A stretch of DNA of 64,000 nucleotides from Amycolatopsis sp. FDAARGOS 1241. GTDB lineage: Bacteria; Actinomycetota; Actinomycetes; Mycobacteriales; Pseudonocardiaceae. Location: NCBI RefSeq assembly GCF_016889705.1, contig NZ_CP069526.1:9514001-9578000 (forward strand). The letters run 5' to 3'. The notes beneath the pieces were generated by a model, which made no database searches, was not told the DNA's origin, and worked only from the letters and a program-made list of their open reading frames with translations. Positions 7,892 through 17,844 of this stretch are shown here, in pieces. The number at the start of each line of letters is the position of its first letter. The first letter of the stretch is position 1. A program made the translations under genes and the position numbers.

Positions 7892-9319
7892 GTGACGGAC
7901 AAGCCCCGGATTCCCAACGTCCTCGCCGCTCGCTACGCCTCGCCCGAGCTGGTGCAGCTGTGGTCGCCCGAGCAGAAGGTGGTGCTGGAGCGGCAGCTGT
8001 GGCTCGCCGTGCTCCGCGCGCAGAACGAGCTGGGCGTCGAGGTCGAAGACGGCGTGCTCGCCGACTACGAGCGCGTGGTCGAGGACGTGAACCTCGAGTC
8101 CATCGCCGAGCGCGAGCGCGTGACGCGCCACGACGTGAAGGCCCGGATCGAGGAGTTCAACGCCCTCGCCGGCCACGAGCACGTGCACAAGGGCATGACC
8201 TCGCGCGACCTCACCGAGAACGTCGAGCAGCTGCAGCAGCTGCGGTCGCTGGAGCTGATGCGCAGCCGGGTCGCCGCCGTGCTCGCCCGGCTGGCCGCGC
8301 TGGCCGTGGAGCACTCGGACCTGGTGATGGCCGGGCGCTCGCACAACGTCGCTGCGCAGGCCACCACGCTCGGCAAGCGCTTCGCGACCGCTGCCGACGA
8401 GCTGCTGGTCGCGTTCGCGCGCCTGGACGACCTCATCGAGCGCTACCCGCTGCGCGGCATCAAGGGGCCGGTCGGCACGGCGCAGGACATGCTCGACCTG
8501 CTGGGTGACGAGTCCACTTTGGACCAGCTCGAGGCTCGGATCGCCGAGCACCTCGGCTTCCGCAACCACTTCGTCAGCGTCGGGCAGGTCTACCCGCGCT
8601 CGCTGGACTTCGACGTGCTGTCCACGCTCGTGCAGCTCGCCGCGGCGCCGTCGAGCCTCGCCAAGACGATCCGGCTCATGGCCGGCCACGAGCTCGTGAC
8701 GGAGGGCTTCAAGCCGGGGCAGGTCGGATCGTCGGCCATGCCGCACAAGATGAACACCCGCTCGTGCGAGCGCGTGAACGGCCTCGCCGTGGTCCTGCGC
8801 GGCCACCTGTCGATGATCGGCGAGCTCGCGGGCGACCAGTGGAACGAAGGCGACGTCTCCGACTCCGTCGTGCGCCGCGTCGCCCTGCCGGACGCCTTCT
8901 TCGCCCTCGACGGCCTCTTGGAGACCTTCCTCACGGTGCTGTCCGAGTTCGGTGCGTTTCCGGCCGTGGTCGAGCGCGAGCTCGACCGCTACCTCCCCTT
9001 CCTCGCGACGACGAAGGTCCTCATGGCAGCGGTCCGCGGCGGTGTCGGCCGCGAAACCGCCCACGAGGCGATCAAGGAGAACGCCGTCTCGGTGGCGCTG
9101 GCCATGCGCGAACGCGGTGCCGAAAACGACCTCCTCGACCGCCTCGCCGCCGACGACCGGTTGCCCCTGGACCGCGGTGACCTGGACAAACTCCTCGCCG
9201 ACCGCATCTCGTTCACCGGCGTGGCGCCGCAGCAGGTCGAGGAGGTCGCGCAGCGGGTGGGGGCCGTGCTGGAACGCTTCCCGGACGCGGCGGGCTACTC
9301 CCCGCGGCCGATCCTGTGA
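7892..9319 (+). CDS. purB: Adenylosuccinate lyase
   Basis: A fumarase/aspartase superfamily enzyme of 475 residues. The family signature GSSAMPHKMNTR with the catalytic serine loop is present, as are GMTSRDLTENVEQ and AGRSHNVAAQATTLGKR. It acts twice in purine synthesis, splitting SAICAR to AICAR and adenylosuccinate to AMP, releasing fumarate each time. The GTG at 7892 is chosen because the protein then begins TDKPRIPNVLAARYAS, typical for the family. A -10-like TATCGT (7880-7885) ends 6 nt before it, so the transcript is probably leaderless. Confidence 0.95.
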   Translation: MTDKPRIPNVLAARYASPELVQLWSPEQKVVLERQLWLAVLRAQNELGVEVEDGVLADYERVVEDVNLESIAERERVTRHDVKARIEEFNALAGHEHVHKGMTSRDLTENVEQLQQLRSLELMRSRVAAVLARLAALAVEHSDLVMAGRSHNVAAQATTLGKRFATAADELLVAFARLDDLIERYPLRGIKGPVGTAQDMLDLLGDESTLDQLEARIAEHLGFRNHFVSVGQVYPRSLDFDVLSTLVQLAAAPSSLAKTIRLMAGHELVTEGFKPGQVGSSAMPHKMNTRSCERVNGLAVVLRGHLSMIGELAGDQWNEGDVSDSVVRRVALPDAFFALDGLLETFLTVLSEFGAFPAVVERELDRYLPFLATTKVLMAAVRGGVGRETAHEAIKENAVSVALAMRERGAENDLLDRLAADDRLPLDRGDLDKLLADRISFTGVAPQQVEEVAQRVGAVLERFPDAAGYSPRPIL

Positions 9320-9444
9320 GCAGCCTGGTCCTGTGAGCATCCCGTCCTGCAAGCAGCACTGACGGGACCCGACGGAAATTCCGGCTACTGCGGAGGGAGG
9401 CGGCTTCCTAGCCTCGGGGCACTGGCGACAGAAGAGAGTCGACG

Positions 9445-10397
9445 ATGCCCCCCGCCCGCCGTGCCCTGCTCCTCCTGCTGATCGGTGATCTGTGCACCCG
9501 GTGAACGGCAACGGGATCGTGCTGCTCCTGGTCGGCGGCGGTGGGGAGAACGCCGGCTACTGGAACCTGCCCGAGCTGCCGTCGGACAGCCTCGTCCGCG
9601 CGGCGCTCGCCAAGGGCTACGCGACCTACGCGGTCGACCGGCTCGGCACCGGCCGCTCGACCGTGCCCGCGTCGAGCAAGTCCGTCACGTACGACGCGCA
9701 AGTGTCCACTGTGGACCAGGTGGTGACGGCCCTGCGAGGCGAGGCCAAGGTGTTCGGCACCACGTGGCACACGTCGTCGGGGTCGGGCATTCGCTGAGCT
9801 CCGGCACGCTGGCCGGCGTTGCGGCGCGCCACGCTGCTCGACGCACTGGTCCTGACCGGGTACGGCGCCGCCGTGACGCCGGAGACCCTCCAGCTCGACA
9901 AGCTCTACCAGGTGCCGGCCCGGACCGTCGGGACCCGGTGGCGGGGGCTGGACGACGGGTGTCACCGTGCTGCCCGACAAGGTCGAGCAGATCGGGCTCG
10001 TCCACGGCCCGGGCACCGACCCGCACGCGCTCGCGGCGATCGGCGCCCACCAGGGCACGCTCTCCGACACCGAACTGTCGTCGCGGCCCCAAGGTGCGGC
10101 CGCGGCAGCGCAGGCGGCGCGGATCACGCTGCCGGCGCTGGTGGCCGTCGGTCAGTTCGACCGGCACTTCTGCGAAGGAATCCCGTGGGTGCACCGCCGT
10201 CGCCAACGCCCCAGTGCGGGAGCGCGCAGGCGTTCCAGCCCTACGAGAAGAAGCTGCTGCCCCATGCCTGCGTCGCCACGAACCTCATTGCCCGCAGCGG
10301 GCACGCGATCCAGGAGGAGCTCGCCGCTCCGATGGCGAACGCCCTGTACCTGTCCTGGCTGCAGGCCACCTTGAGTGGCGGCGCGGCGCGGTGTGCC
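9445..10397 (+). pseudogene. Remnant of a secreted alpha/beta hydrolase, multiple frameshifts
   Basis: Pieces of one alpha/beta hydrolase are spread over different frames. A signal-like start (ATG 9445) stops after 19 codons. Next come GYATYAVDRLGTGRSTVPAS (about 9492-9780), a nucleophile elbow GVGHSLSSG in another frame near 9780-9800, DALVLTGYGAAVTPETLQ near 9840-9900, then VLPDKVEQIGLVHGPGT and LPALVAVGQFDRHFC from 9967, and a final segment with NLIARSGHAIQ. No single reading frame covers it. At least four small insertions or deletions are needed to restore it, so it is almost certainly nonfunctional unless the assembly is poor here. Confidence 0.75.
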
Positions 10398-10592
10398 GAG
10401 ACCGGGCCGGTGCCGTGACGTTCCTCATCCCGCCGGACCGCGGTACGGCGGCAAACCCGGCCAGGTTGCGGCCCCCGCCCGGCTCGAGCGGCACCACCAC
10501 GGTCCGGCTGTGACCACGGGCACCGCGTCCACTCCTTGAGACGGAGTTACTCGATCGGGCGAAATCCCTAATTTGGACGGCGAACCCGGAAG

Positions 10593-10624
10593 CGCCAGGC
10601 CGCCCCCCGCGGCCTGGCGTTTTT
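10593..10624 (+). terminator. Intrinsic terminator just upstream of the ABC uptake operon
   Basis: An 11-bp GC-rich stem (10593-10603 with 10609-10619) with a C5 loop is followed by five T residues. It ends only 26 nt before the ATG of the first binding-protein gene. It may simply end transcription from the hydrolase remnant, or it may act as an attenuator for the operon. No known riboswitch was recognised in the preceding leader. Confidence 0.75.
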
Positions 10625-10650
10625 CCTGCCCGCCCGCACTGGGAAGAAGA

Positions 10651-11451
10651 ATGAGAAAGCTCCTCAGCACCTTCGCCGTCGTGGTCAGCTCCGCCGTCGC
10701 GCTCACCGCGTGCGGCTCCTCGTCGGGCGCGCAGACCCTGCGCGTCGGCACGCTCACCGACGCGCCGCCGAGCATCTACCTCGAGAACGGCCAGTTCACG
10801 GGGTACGACAACGAGCTGTTGCGCGACATCGCGAAGCGCGAGGGCTTCCAGGTCGAGTTCGTCGGCACCGAGTTTTCGGGGCTGCTGGCGAAGGTCGCGA
10901 GCGGGCAGCTCGACATCGGCAGCTCGACGATCTCCGCCACGGCCGCGCGCAAGAAGACCGTGGCGTTCTCCAACGGCTACGACACCAGCTACACCACCGT
11001 CGTGACCAAGAAGGGCGCCGGCCTGGCGCAGGCCGGCGCGTTCGCGGGCAAGCGGCTCGGCGTGGTCCAGGGCAGTGTGCAGGACGAGTTCGCGGGCAAG
11101 CTCGCCGGCGCGCAGGTGGTGCGCTTCCCCGACTACAACGCCGGTTTCGCACAGCTGCGCAGCGGCGCACTCGACGGCTGGGTCGTGCCGAAGGACATCG
11201 GGCAGAAGTACCTCGACCAGAACCCGGGTGTCCCGCTCGAGTTCGGGTACACGGTGCTGGACAAGGACACGCCGTCGGCGTACGCCGTCGCGAAATCCGA
11301 TCCGGACTTGCTGAACAAGCTCAACGACGGCCTCGCGAAGGCCATCGCGGACGGCACCGTCGCGCGGCTGCACGCGCAGTTCTTCAAGCAGGCGCCGGTG
11401 GCGAAGGAGCTGGCCAAGGGCGGTCCCGGGCTGCCGGTGAAGAACGCGTGA
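10651..11451 (+). CDS. Amino-acid-type ABC transporter substrate-binding lipoprotein 1
   Basis: A solute-binding protein of 266 residues in the family-3 (polar amino acid) class. The signal peptide ends in a lipobox LTACG, so the mature protein would be lipid-anchored. The binding-fold pattern is clear: TLRVGTLTDAPP, GYDNELLRDIAKREG, LDIGSSTISATAARKKTVAFS and GKRLGVVQGSVQDEF. The ATG at 10651 has a GGGAAGAAG site upstream. It is about 50 nt from a close paralogue (11500), followed by permease and ATPase genes. The ligand is not determinable; cystine, glutamine or another small polar compound is possible. Confidence 0.85.
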   Translation: MRKLLSTFAVVVSSAVALTACGSSSGAQTLRVGTLTDAPPSIYLENGQFTGYDNELLRDIAKREGFQVEFVGTEFSGLLAKVASGQLDIGSSTISATAARKKTVAFSNGYDTSYTTVVTKKGAGLAQAGAFAGKRLGVVQGSVQDEFAGKLAGAQVVRFPDYNAGFAQLRSGALDGWVVPKDIGQKYLDQNPGVPLEFGYTVLDKDTPSAYAVAKSDPDLLNKLNDGLAKAIADGTVARLHAQFFKQAPVAKELAKGGPGLPVKNA

Positions 11452-11499
11452 CTGCCCTAAGCTGCATCGACGGTTCCGGCCGGAAAGCTGAGGAGTGAC

Positions 11500-12273
11500 A
11501 TGAAGAGGATCTTTGTCACCGCCGTCTTGGCGGCGGCACTCACCGCCACGCTCACCGCGTGCGGCGGCAGCGGCAGCGGCGGGGACACCCTGCGCGTCGG
11601 CACGCTGAGTGACTCGCGGCCCAACGCGTACCAGGCGAACGGCCAGTTCACCGGGTTCGACAACGAGCTGCTGAAGGACATCGCGGCCAAGGAGGGCCTG
11701 AAGGTCGAGTTCGTCTCGGTCGACTTCTCCGCGCTGCTCGGCCAGGTCGCCAACGGCACGTTCGACATCGGCAGCGCGGGCATCGCGCAGACCGACGCGC
11801 GCAAGCAGACCGTCGCCTTCTCCGACCCGTACAACTACCAGTCCCTCGGCATCGAGGCGAAGGAGACGGCGGGCATCACCGACGAGAATTCCTTGGCCGG
11901 CAAGCGAATCGGCGTGGTGCAGGGCACCGTGTCCGACAGCTGGCTCGCGGCCAACGCGCCCAAGGCGCAGGCGGTGCGCTTCCCGAACGACGCGGCGGCG
12001 CTGAGCGCCCTGAAGTCGGCGGCGATCGACGGCGCGGTGTTCGACCAGGCCTCCGCCCAGGACTACGCGGCGAAGAACCCGGGCCTGAAGGTCACCAAGT
12101 CCATCACCACCACGATCCCGCACGGGTACGCGGTGAAGAAGGGCAACAACGACCTGCTGGCCAAGCTCAACGACGGCATCAAGAAGGCCGTCGCCGACGG
12201 CACCTGGAAGAAGGTGCACCAGCAGTTCGAGCGCGACGCGCCGGTGCCGGCGGACTTCTCCGCGGGGCAGTAA
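11500..12273 (+). CDS. Amino-acid-type ABC transporter substrate-binding lipoprotein 2
   Basis: A family-3 solute-binding lipoprotein of 257 residues with lipobox LTACG. It shares with the upstream gene the motifs DTLRVGTLSDSRP, NGQFTGFDNELLKDIAAKEGL, FDIGSAGIAQTDARKQTVAFS and GKRIGVVQGTVSDSW. This indicates a tandem duplication followed by divergence in the ligand-contact segments. An AGGAG site lies 8 nt before the ATG. The permease gene starts 6 nt after its stop. Confidence 0.85.
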   Translation: MKRIFVTAVLAAALTATLTACGGSGSGGDTLRVGTLSDSRPNAYQANGQFTGFDNELLKDIAAKEGLKVEFVSVDFSALLGQVANGTFDIGSAGIAQTDARKQTVAFSDPYNYQSLGIEAKETAGITDENSLAGKRIGVVQGTVSDSWLAANAPKAQAVRFPNDAAALSALKSAAIDGAVFDQASAQDYAAKNPGLKVTKSITTTIPHGYAVKKGNNDLLAKLNDGIKKAVADGTWKKVHQQFERDAPVPADFSAGQ

Positions 12274-12279
12274 TCCGCG

Positions 12280-13043
12280 ATGGGTCAATTCCTCGACACG
12301 TTCCTGAACTGGCAATACATCTGGCAGGTCTTCCCCGACCTGCTCAAGACGGGCCTGGTGAACACACTGATCCTCGCCGGCGCGTCGGCGGTCATCGGCA
12401 CGGTGCTCGGCATGGTGCTCGCCGTGATGGGGTTGTCCACGAAGGTCTGGCTGCGCTGGCCGGCGCGCGTGTACACCGACATCTTCCGCGGCCTGCCGGC
12501 GATCCTGACGATCCTCGTGATCGGCCAGGGGCTCGGCACGCTGGCGCGGCCGCTCGTCGGCACGAACCCGTACCCGCTGGGCATCACCGCGCTGAGCCTG
12601 ATCGCAGCGGCCTACATCGGTGAAATCTTCCGCGCCGGCATCCAGAGCGTCGACAAAGGACAGATGGAGGCCAGCCGCGCGCTCGGCATGACCTACACCA
12701 AGGCGATGCTGCTGGTCGTGATCCCGCAGGGCGTGCGCCGGGTGCTGCCCGCGCTGGTGAACCAGTTCATCGCACTGGTGAAGGATTCGACGCTGGTGTA
12801 CTTCCTCGGGTTCATCACCTCGCAGCGGGAGCTGTTCCGCATCGGCCAGGATCTCGCCGCCAACACGGGCAACCTGTCGCCGCTGGTGGCGGCCGGCTTC
12901 GTGTACCTGGTGATCACCGTGCCGCTCACGCACCTGGTGAACTACATCGACAAGCGGCTGCAGACGGGCCGCAAGGTCCGCGCCGGCGACAAGGGCGACG
13001 GTGGCGATCTCCAGCTCGTGACCAGTGGATCGGGGATGAGCCT

Positions 13044-13047
<4 letters not shown>
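12280..13047 (+). CDS. ABC transporter permease, HisM/GlnP type
   Basis: A membrane protein of 255 residues with about five hydrophobic segments. The N-terminal GLVNTLILAGASAVIGTVLG is typical of polar amino-acid permeases. The cytoplasmic EAA loop that contacts the ATPase reads EASRALGMTYTKAMLLVVIPQ. It forms the channel for the two upstream binding proteins. Its stop overlaps the GTG of the ATPase gene, so the two are translationally coupled. Confidence 0.88.
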
Positions 13048-13784
<737 letters not shown>

Positions 13785-14690
13785 GTTGATCTTGGGTTGT
13801 GGTGGGTCGGGGTGAGGTGACGGATCGGGCGTGGGCGCGGATCGAGCCGCTGTTGCCGGTGTCGGGTCGGGGTCGGCGATGGCGGGATCACCGGCAGGTG
13901 CTCAGCGCGATTCTGTGGAAGTTGCGTACCGGTGCGCCATGGCGTGGCCTGCCCGGACGGTACGGGCCGTGGAAATCTGGGCACGAGCGGTTGCGGTTGT
14001 GGACCGCCGATGGCACCTGGCAGAAGATCCTGGACGAGGTGATCGTCAAAGACGACTCGATCGGCGAGGTCGAGTGGTCATCAGCGTGGACTCCAGCGTG
14101 GTCCGGGCACACCAGCACGCTGCCGGTGCCCGAAAAAAAGGGGGGCTGCACGCCCGCCGTCGAAGCCTTCGCGGTCGAGGGGGAAGAACTCGGACGCTCC
14201 CGAGGCGGACTGAGCAGCAAAATCCACCTCGCCGTCGACGGACGCGGCTTGCCCATGCGGGTGCTGCTCACCGGCGGGTACGCCGGCGACAACCCGCAAC
14301 TGGTAGCGCTGCTCGACGGGCTCGCGGTCGCTCGGATCGGATCGGGCCGGGCCGGCCACGTTGCCGCCCCGACAGCGTGGTCGCGGATCAGGCGTGCTCG
14401 CACCCCTCAACCCGGCGAGCGATGCGGGACCGCGGGATCCGGTTCGTCAGCCCCGCGTGTGAGGACCAGATCGCCCTCCGTGCCGGCAAAGGCTCCCGCG
14501 GCGGCCGCCCACCCGTCCTCGACGCCGAGACCTACAGGCGGCGCAACGCGGTCGAACGCTGCTTCAACCGGCTCAAACAGTTTCGCGACCTAGCCACTCG
14601 CTATGCCAAACGCGCCGCCTGCGACCACGCCGAACTCACCATCGCCGCCATCATCCTCTGGCTCCGATGACTTACAGGCCACGACCTAAC
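13785..14690 (+). mobile_element. Decayed IS5-family (IS427-like) insertion sequence
   Basis: An element of about 0.9 kb bounded by imperfect inverted ends. The left end GTTGATCTTGG (13785-13795) matches the reverse complement of 14679-14690 at 9 of 11 aligned positions, with one gap. No clear target duplication is visible. It fills the space between the ATPase stop and the convergent hydrolase stop at 14686. It contains one transposase remnant read in several frames. Confidence 0.7.
13799..14670 (+). pseudogene. IS5/IS427-type transposase, frameshifted
   Basis: The first part, from GTG 13799, reads VTDRAWARIEPLLPVSG and LRTGAPWRGLPGRYGPWKS, the usual N-terminus of IS427-group transposases. 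The DDE aspartate segment VISVDSSVVRAHQHAAGARKK lies in another frame from about 14072. The frame changes again at an A7-G6 run near 14134-14146, a plausible programmed-frameshift site, to GGLSSKIHLAVDGRGLPM. It changes once more near 14350-14380 to SVVADQAC and RRRNAVERCFNRLKQFRDLATRY. More than one shift is needed, so it is probably inactive. Confidence 0.75.
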
Positions 14691-15921
14691 CCGGCAGGTG
14701 CTCGTCGAGCCAGTCGAACATCCGGTTCTCCGTGAGCAGCCGGCCCAGCGGTTGCACGTGCTCGTTGGCGCCCTCCTCGACGGTGAACCGAAGCAGGTCG
14801 GCCCGGCCGCCGCTCGCGCGCACGCCTTCGGCGAGCCGGCTTGACTGCCCGGGCCAGAACTGCTCGTCGTCGGGATCGGTGATCAGCAGCGGCGTCGTGA
14901 TCCCGGCGATGAGCTCGTCGTCGAGCCGGTAGCGGCCGACCTCGGTGAACAGGTCGAACCAGTCCTCGTGCTGGTAGGGCCGCGCCCGGAACGTCAGCGT
15001 GCGGCGGAGCCCGGGCATCCGCACGGCCAGGCCCATGTTCCGGTTGAACGCCTCGCGGTCACCCTCCTCGAGAGCGGCCCGCATGCTCTTGCCCAGCGTG
15101 CGGGTCCACGAAGCCGACACGTCGACGACGCCGGGATCGAGCACGGCGGCCGCCAGCCGGTGCTCGTACGCGAGCGCCCGGGGCAGCCAGAAGCCGGCCT
15201 GGCTGATGCCGTAGCCGGTGAGGCGGACCGGGTTGACGTCCACCCGCGCCATCAGGGTGTCGACCACGGGCGTCAGCACCGCTTCCCAGTCGGGCCGGAA
15301 GAAGGTGCCCTGCTCGAACAGCATCGCCTGCTGGCCGGGGCCGTCGTAGAGGAACGCGTTCCAGCCGCGCGCCAGCGCTCCGGCCGCGGCCGACGTCCAC
15401 AGGTCGCTGATCGCGCCGTCGCTGCCGTTGGTGACGACGAGCGTCGGCCGCGGCGCGCCGGAAGTGTCCGGCCGGAGGAGGTAACCAGGCAGCTCCGTCG
15501 ATTCGTACGGCACCGGTACGCGCACGAAGGCGCCTCGAGAGCAGTCGACCACGGCGTCCCAGCACTCGCGGTGGGCCACGAAGGCCTCTTTCAGCGCCGC
15601 CGTGTCCGGCTCCGTCGAGAGCCCGTCGACGACACACGCCCAGTACGTGGCCGCCCGCAGGAAACCCGACTGCGCGCTGACGGCGTGGCCCCGGTCGCGC
15701 GCCCGTTCGGCTTCCGTCTGCACTTCCCTTGCGGTGCGTTCCCACTGCGTCGCCCAGTCCGAGGCGCGGCGCACTCGCGCGACGGTCGCCAGCACTTCCC
15801 CGACTTCACTGGCCCCGCGCACGGCGCGCCCGAGGACTCCGCGCGTTTGGAAATCGAGGCCGTCGTCGCGGAAGAACCCGTCGGAAATCACCTTGTTCCC
15901 GTGTGAAAGCAACACCGCCAT
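14686..15921 (-). CDS. Alpha/beta hydrolase, acyl-aminopeptidase/FrsA-like
   Basis: A hydrolase of 411 residues. The N-terminal 120 residues are helical (SDWATQWERTAREVQTEAERA), followed by an alpha/beta hydrolase domain with PTLVVTNGSDG (oxyanion region), FLYDGPGQQAMLFEQG, nucleophile serine in GYGISQAGFW, and a C-terminal LLITDPDDEQFWPGQ with a later histidine in NEHVQPLG. This layout fits the family of 2,6-dihydropseudooxynicotine-hydrolase-like and FrsA-like proteins; the substrate is unknown. The ATG at 15921 has a GGGAGG site upstream and is preferred over an ATG at 15942. Its stop lies within the IS right end. Confidence 0.75.
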   Translation of the reverse strand: MAVLLSHGNKVISDGFFRDDGLDFQTRGVLGRAVRGASEVGEVLATVARVRRASDWATQWERTAREVQTEAERARDRGHAVSAQSGFLRAATYWACVVDGLSTEPDTAALKEAFVAHRECWDAVVDCSRGAFVRVPVPYESTELPGYLLRPDTSGAPRPTLVVTNGSDGAISDLWTSAAAGALARGWNAFLYDGPGQQAMLFEQGTFFRPDWEAVLTPVVDTLMARVDVNPVRLTGYGISQAGFWLPRALAYEHRLAAAVLDPGVVDVSASWTRTLGKSMRAALEEGDREAFNRNMGLAVRMPGLRRTLTFRARPYQHEDWFDLFTEVGRYRLDDELIAGITTPLLITDPDDEQFWPGQSSRLAEGVRASGGRADLLRFTVEEGANEHVQPLGRLLTENRMFDWLDEHLPG

Positions 15922-15984
15922 TTGTGCCCTCCCGCCGTTCACATTCGCCGCCGCGCGCGGGTTTTGGCAAGGGGGCGGACGCCG

Positions 15985-16776
15985 TCAGCCGGCCGGGGAA
16001 GCGGTGATCGTGCATTCCTCCGCGGCGCCCAAATCCAGTACCGCAGCAGCGGATCCACCGTTGACGGCAATGGCCAGGTGGCCTGCGGAATCGGTGAAAA
16101 CCAGATTCGCTCCCGGTGGCACGTCACCGAAGGTGCGGCCGATCATCGCGGTCAGCGCGACGCGGTTGCTGTGCACCGTGACGGAGCCGGTGAGCCCGGA
16201 CAGCTCCAGGTCGGCCGGCGTCGCGGCGAGCTGGACGTTGCCGAAGTGGTCGACGGTCAGCACGTCGGAGACGAGCTTGCCGGGGAAGGCCGCCACGAGC
16301 GGTTCCGGCAGGCGCACCAGGTCGGTGGCCGCGGGCCCGAACGACGCGGGTTCGGCGCCCAGCGCGAGCCGGGCGGCGGCCGGGGCGAAGACGTCGCGGC
16401 CGTGGAAGGTCGCCGACGCCGGGTCCGCGACCTCGATCTCGTACGCGGCGCGCACGCCGCCGAGCGCCGCCGCGGCGGGCAGCAGCAGCCCGTTGTCCGG
16501 CCCCACCAGCACCCCGCGGGCCGCCACCACGACGACGCCACGCCGTGCGGTGCCCACGCCCGGGTCCACCACGGCCAGGTGCACTGCGTCGGGCAACGAG
16601 GGGACGGTCTGCGCCAGCACCGCGGCGCCCGGCCGCACCTGCTGGGGCGGTACGAGGTGCGTCACGTCGAGCACGCGCACGTCGGGCGCCAGCCGCGCGA
16701 TCACCCCGTGGCAGGCGGCCACGAAGCCGTCGCGCAGTCCGTAGTCGGTGGTGAACGAGATCCAGCGGTAGCGCAT
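15985..16776 (-). CDS. S-adenosyl-L-methionine hydrolase (adenosine-forming), SAM hydroxide adenosyltransferase family
   Basis: A protein of 263 residues in the family that includes chlorinase and fluorinase. Conserved blocks are FTTDYGLRDGFVAACHGV, VLDVTHLVPPQQVRPGA, VDPGVGTARRGV, GPDNGLL and FHGRDVFAP. The absence of a halide-enzyme-specific insertion and the ordinary genomic setting favour the hydrolase, which makes adenosine and methionine from SAM and water. The ATG at 16776 has a GAGG-type site upstream; two ATGs just upstream are too close to it. It is divergent from purC, sharing a 148-nt intergenic space. Confidence 0.82.
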   Translation of the reverse strand: MRYRWISFTTDYGLRDGFVAACHGVIARLAPDVRVLDVTHLVPPQQVRPGAAVLAQTVPSLPDAVHLAVVDPGVGTARRGVVVVAARGVLVGPDNGLLLPAAAALGGVRAAYEIEVADPASATFHGRDVFAPAAARLALGAEPASFGPAATDLVRLPEPLVAAFPGKLVSDVLTVDHFGNVQLAATPADLELSGLTGSVTVHSNRVALTAMIGRTFGDVPPGANLVFTDSAGHLAIAVNGGSAAAVLDLGAAEECTITASPAG

Positions 16777-16888
16777 GACCTGCATCATCCTCGATTCGCA
16801 CAGCGTCCCGTTGCCGATCCGACCAAAAGTAGGCGGACACCCAACCGGACGTTCCAGCGTGTGGTGACGGTTTCCGCCGTGGCTGTGG

Positions 16889-16924
16889 TTGGGTTGGCCA
16901 CGAATGGCGCAGTAGGGTGCAGCC
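16889..16924 (+). promoter_or_regulatory. purC leaderless promoter
   Basis: A -10-like TAGGGT (16913-16918) lies 6 nt before the GTG of purC; TTGGGT (16889-16894) is an 18-nt-spaced -35 candidate. There is no ribosome binding site, so transcription probably begins at or next to the start codon. Confidence 0.5.
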
Positions 16925-17812
<888 letters not shown>

Positions 17813-17831
17813 AACTGTCGGACCCCGCTGG

Positions 17832-17844
17832 CAGACTGGGGCCC
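17832..17844 (+). promoter_or_regulatory. -10 element of a leaderless promoter (patatin gene)
   Basis: CAGACT (17832-17837) lies 7 nt before the ATG, in the context GCTGGCAGACTGGGGCCC. Almost the same string precedes the FMN reductase gene at 18777. Confidence 0.4.

Noticed and set aside
6671..9511. 946-codon minus-strand reading frame across galactonate dehydratase, DUF4380 and purB
   Set aside because: It covers three well-supported genes on the other strand and has composition typical of antisense frames.
10285..12933. 882-codon minus-strand reading frame over the ABC uptake genes
   Set aside because: Antisense shadow; the plus strand encodes lipoboxes, EAA loop and overlapping operon structure.
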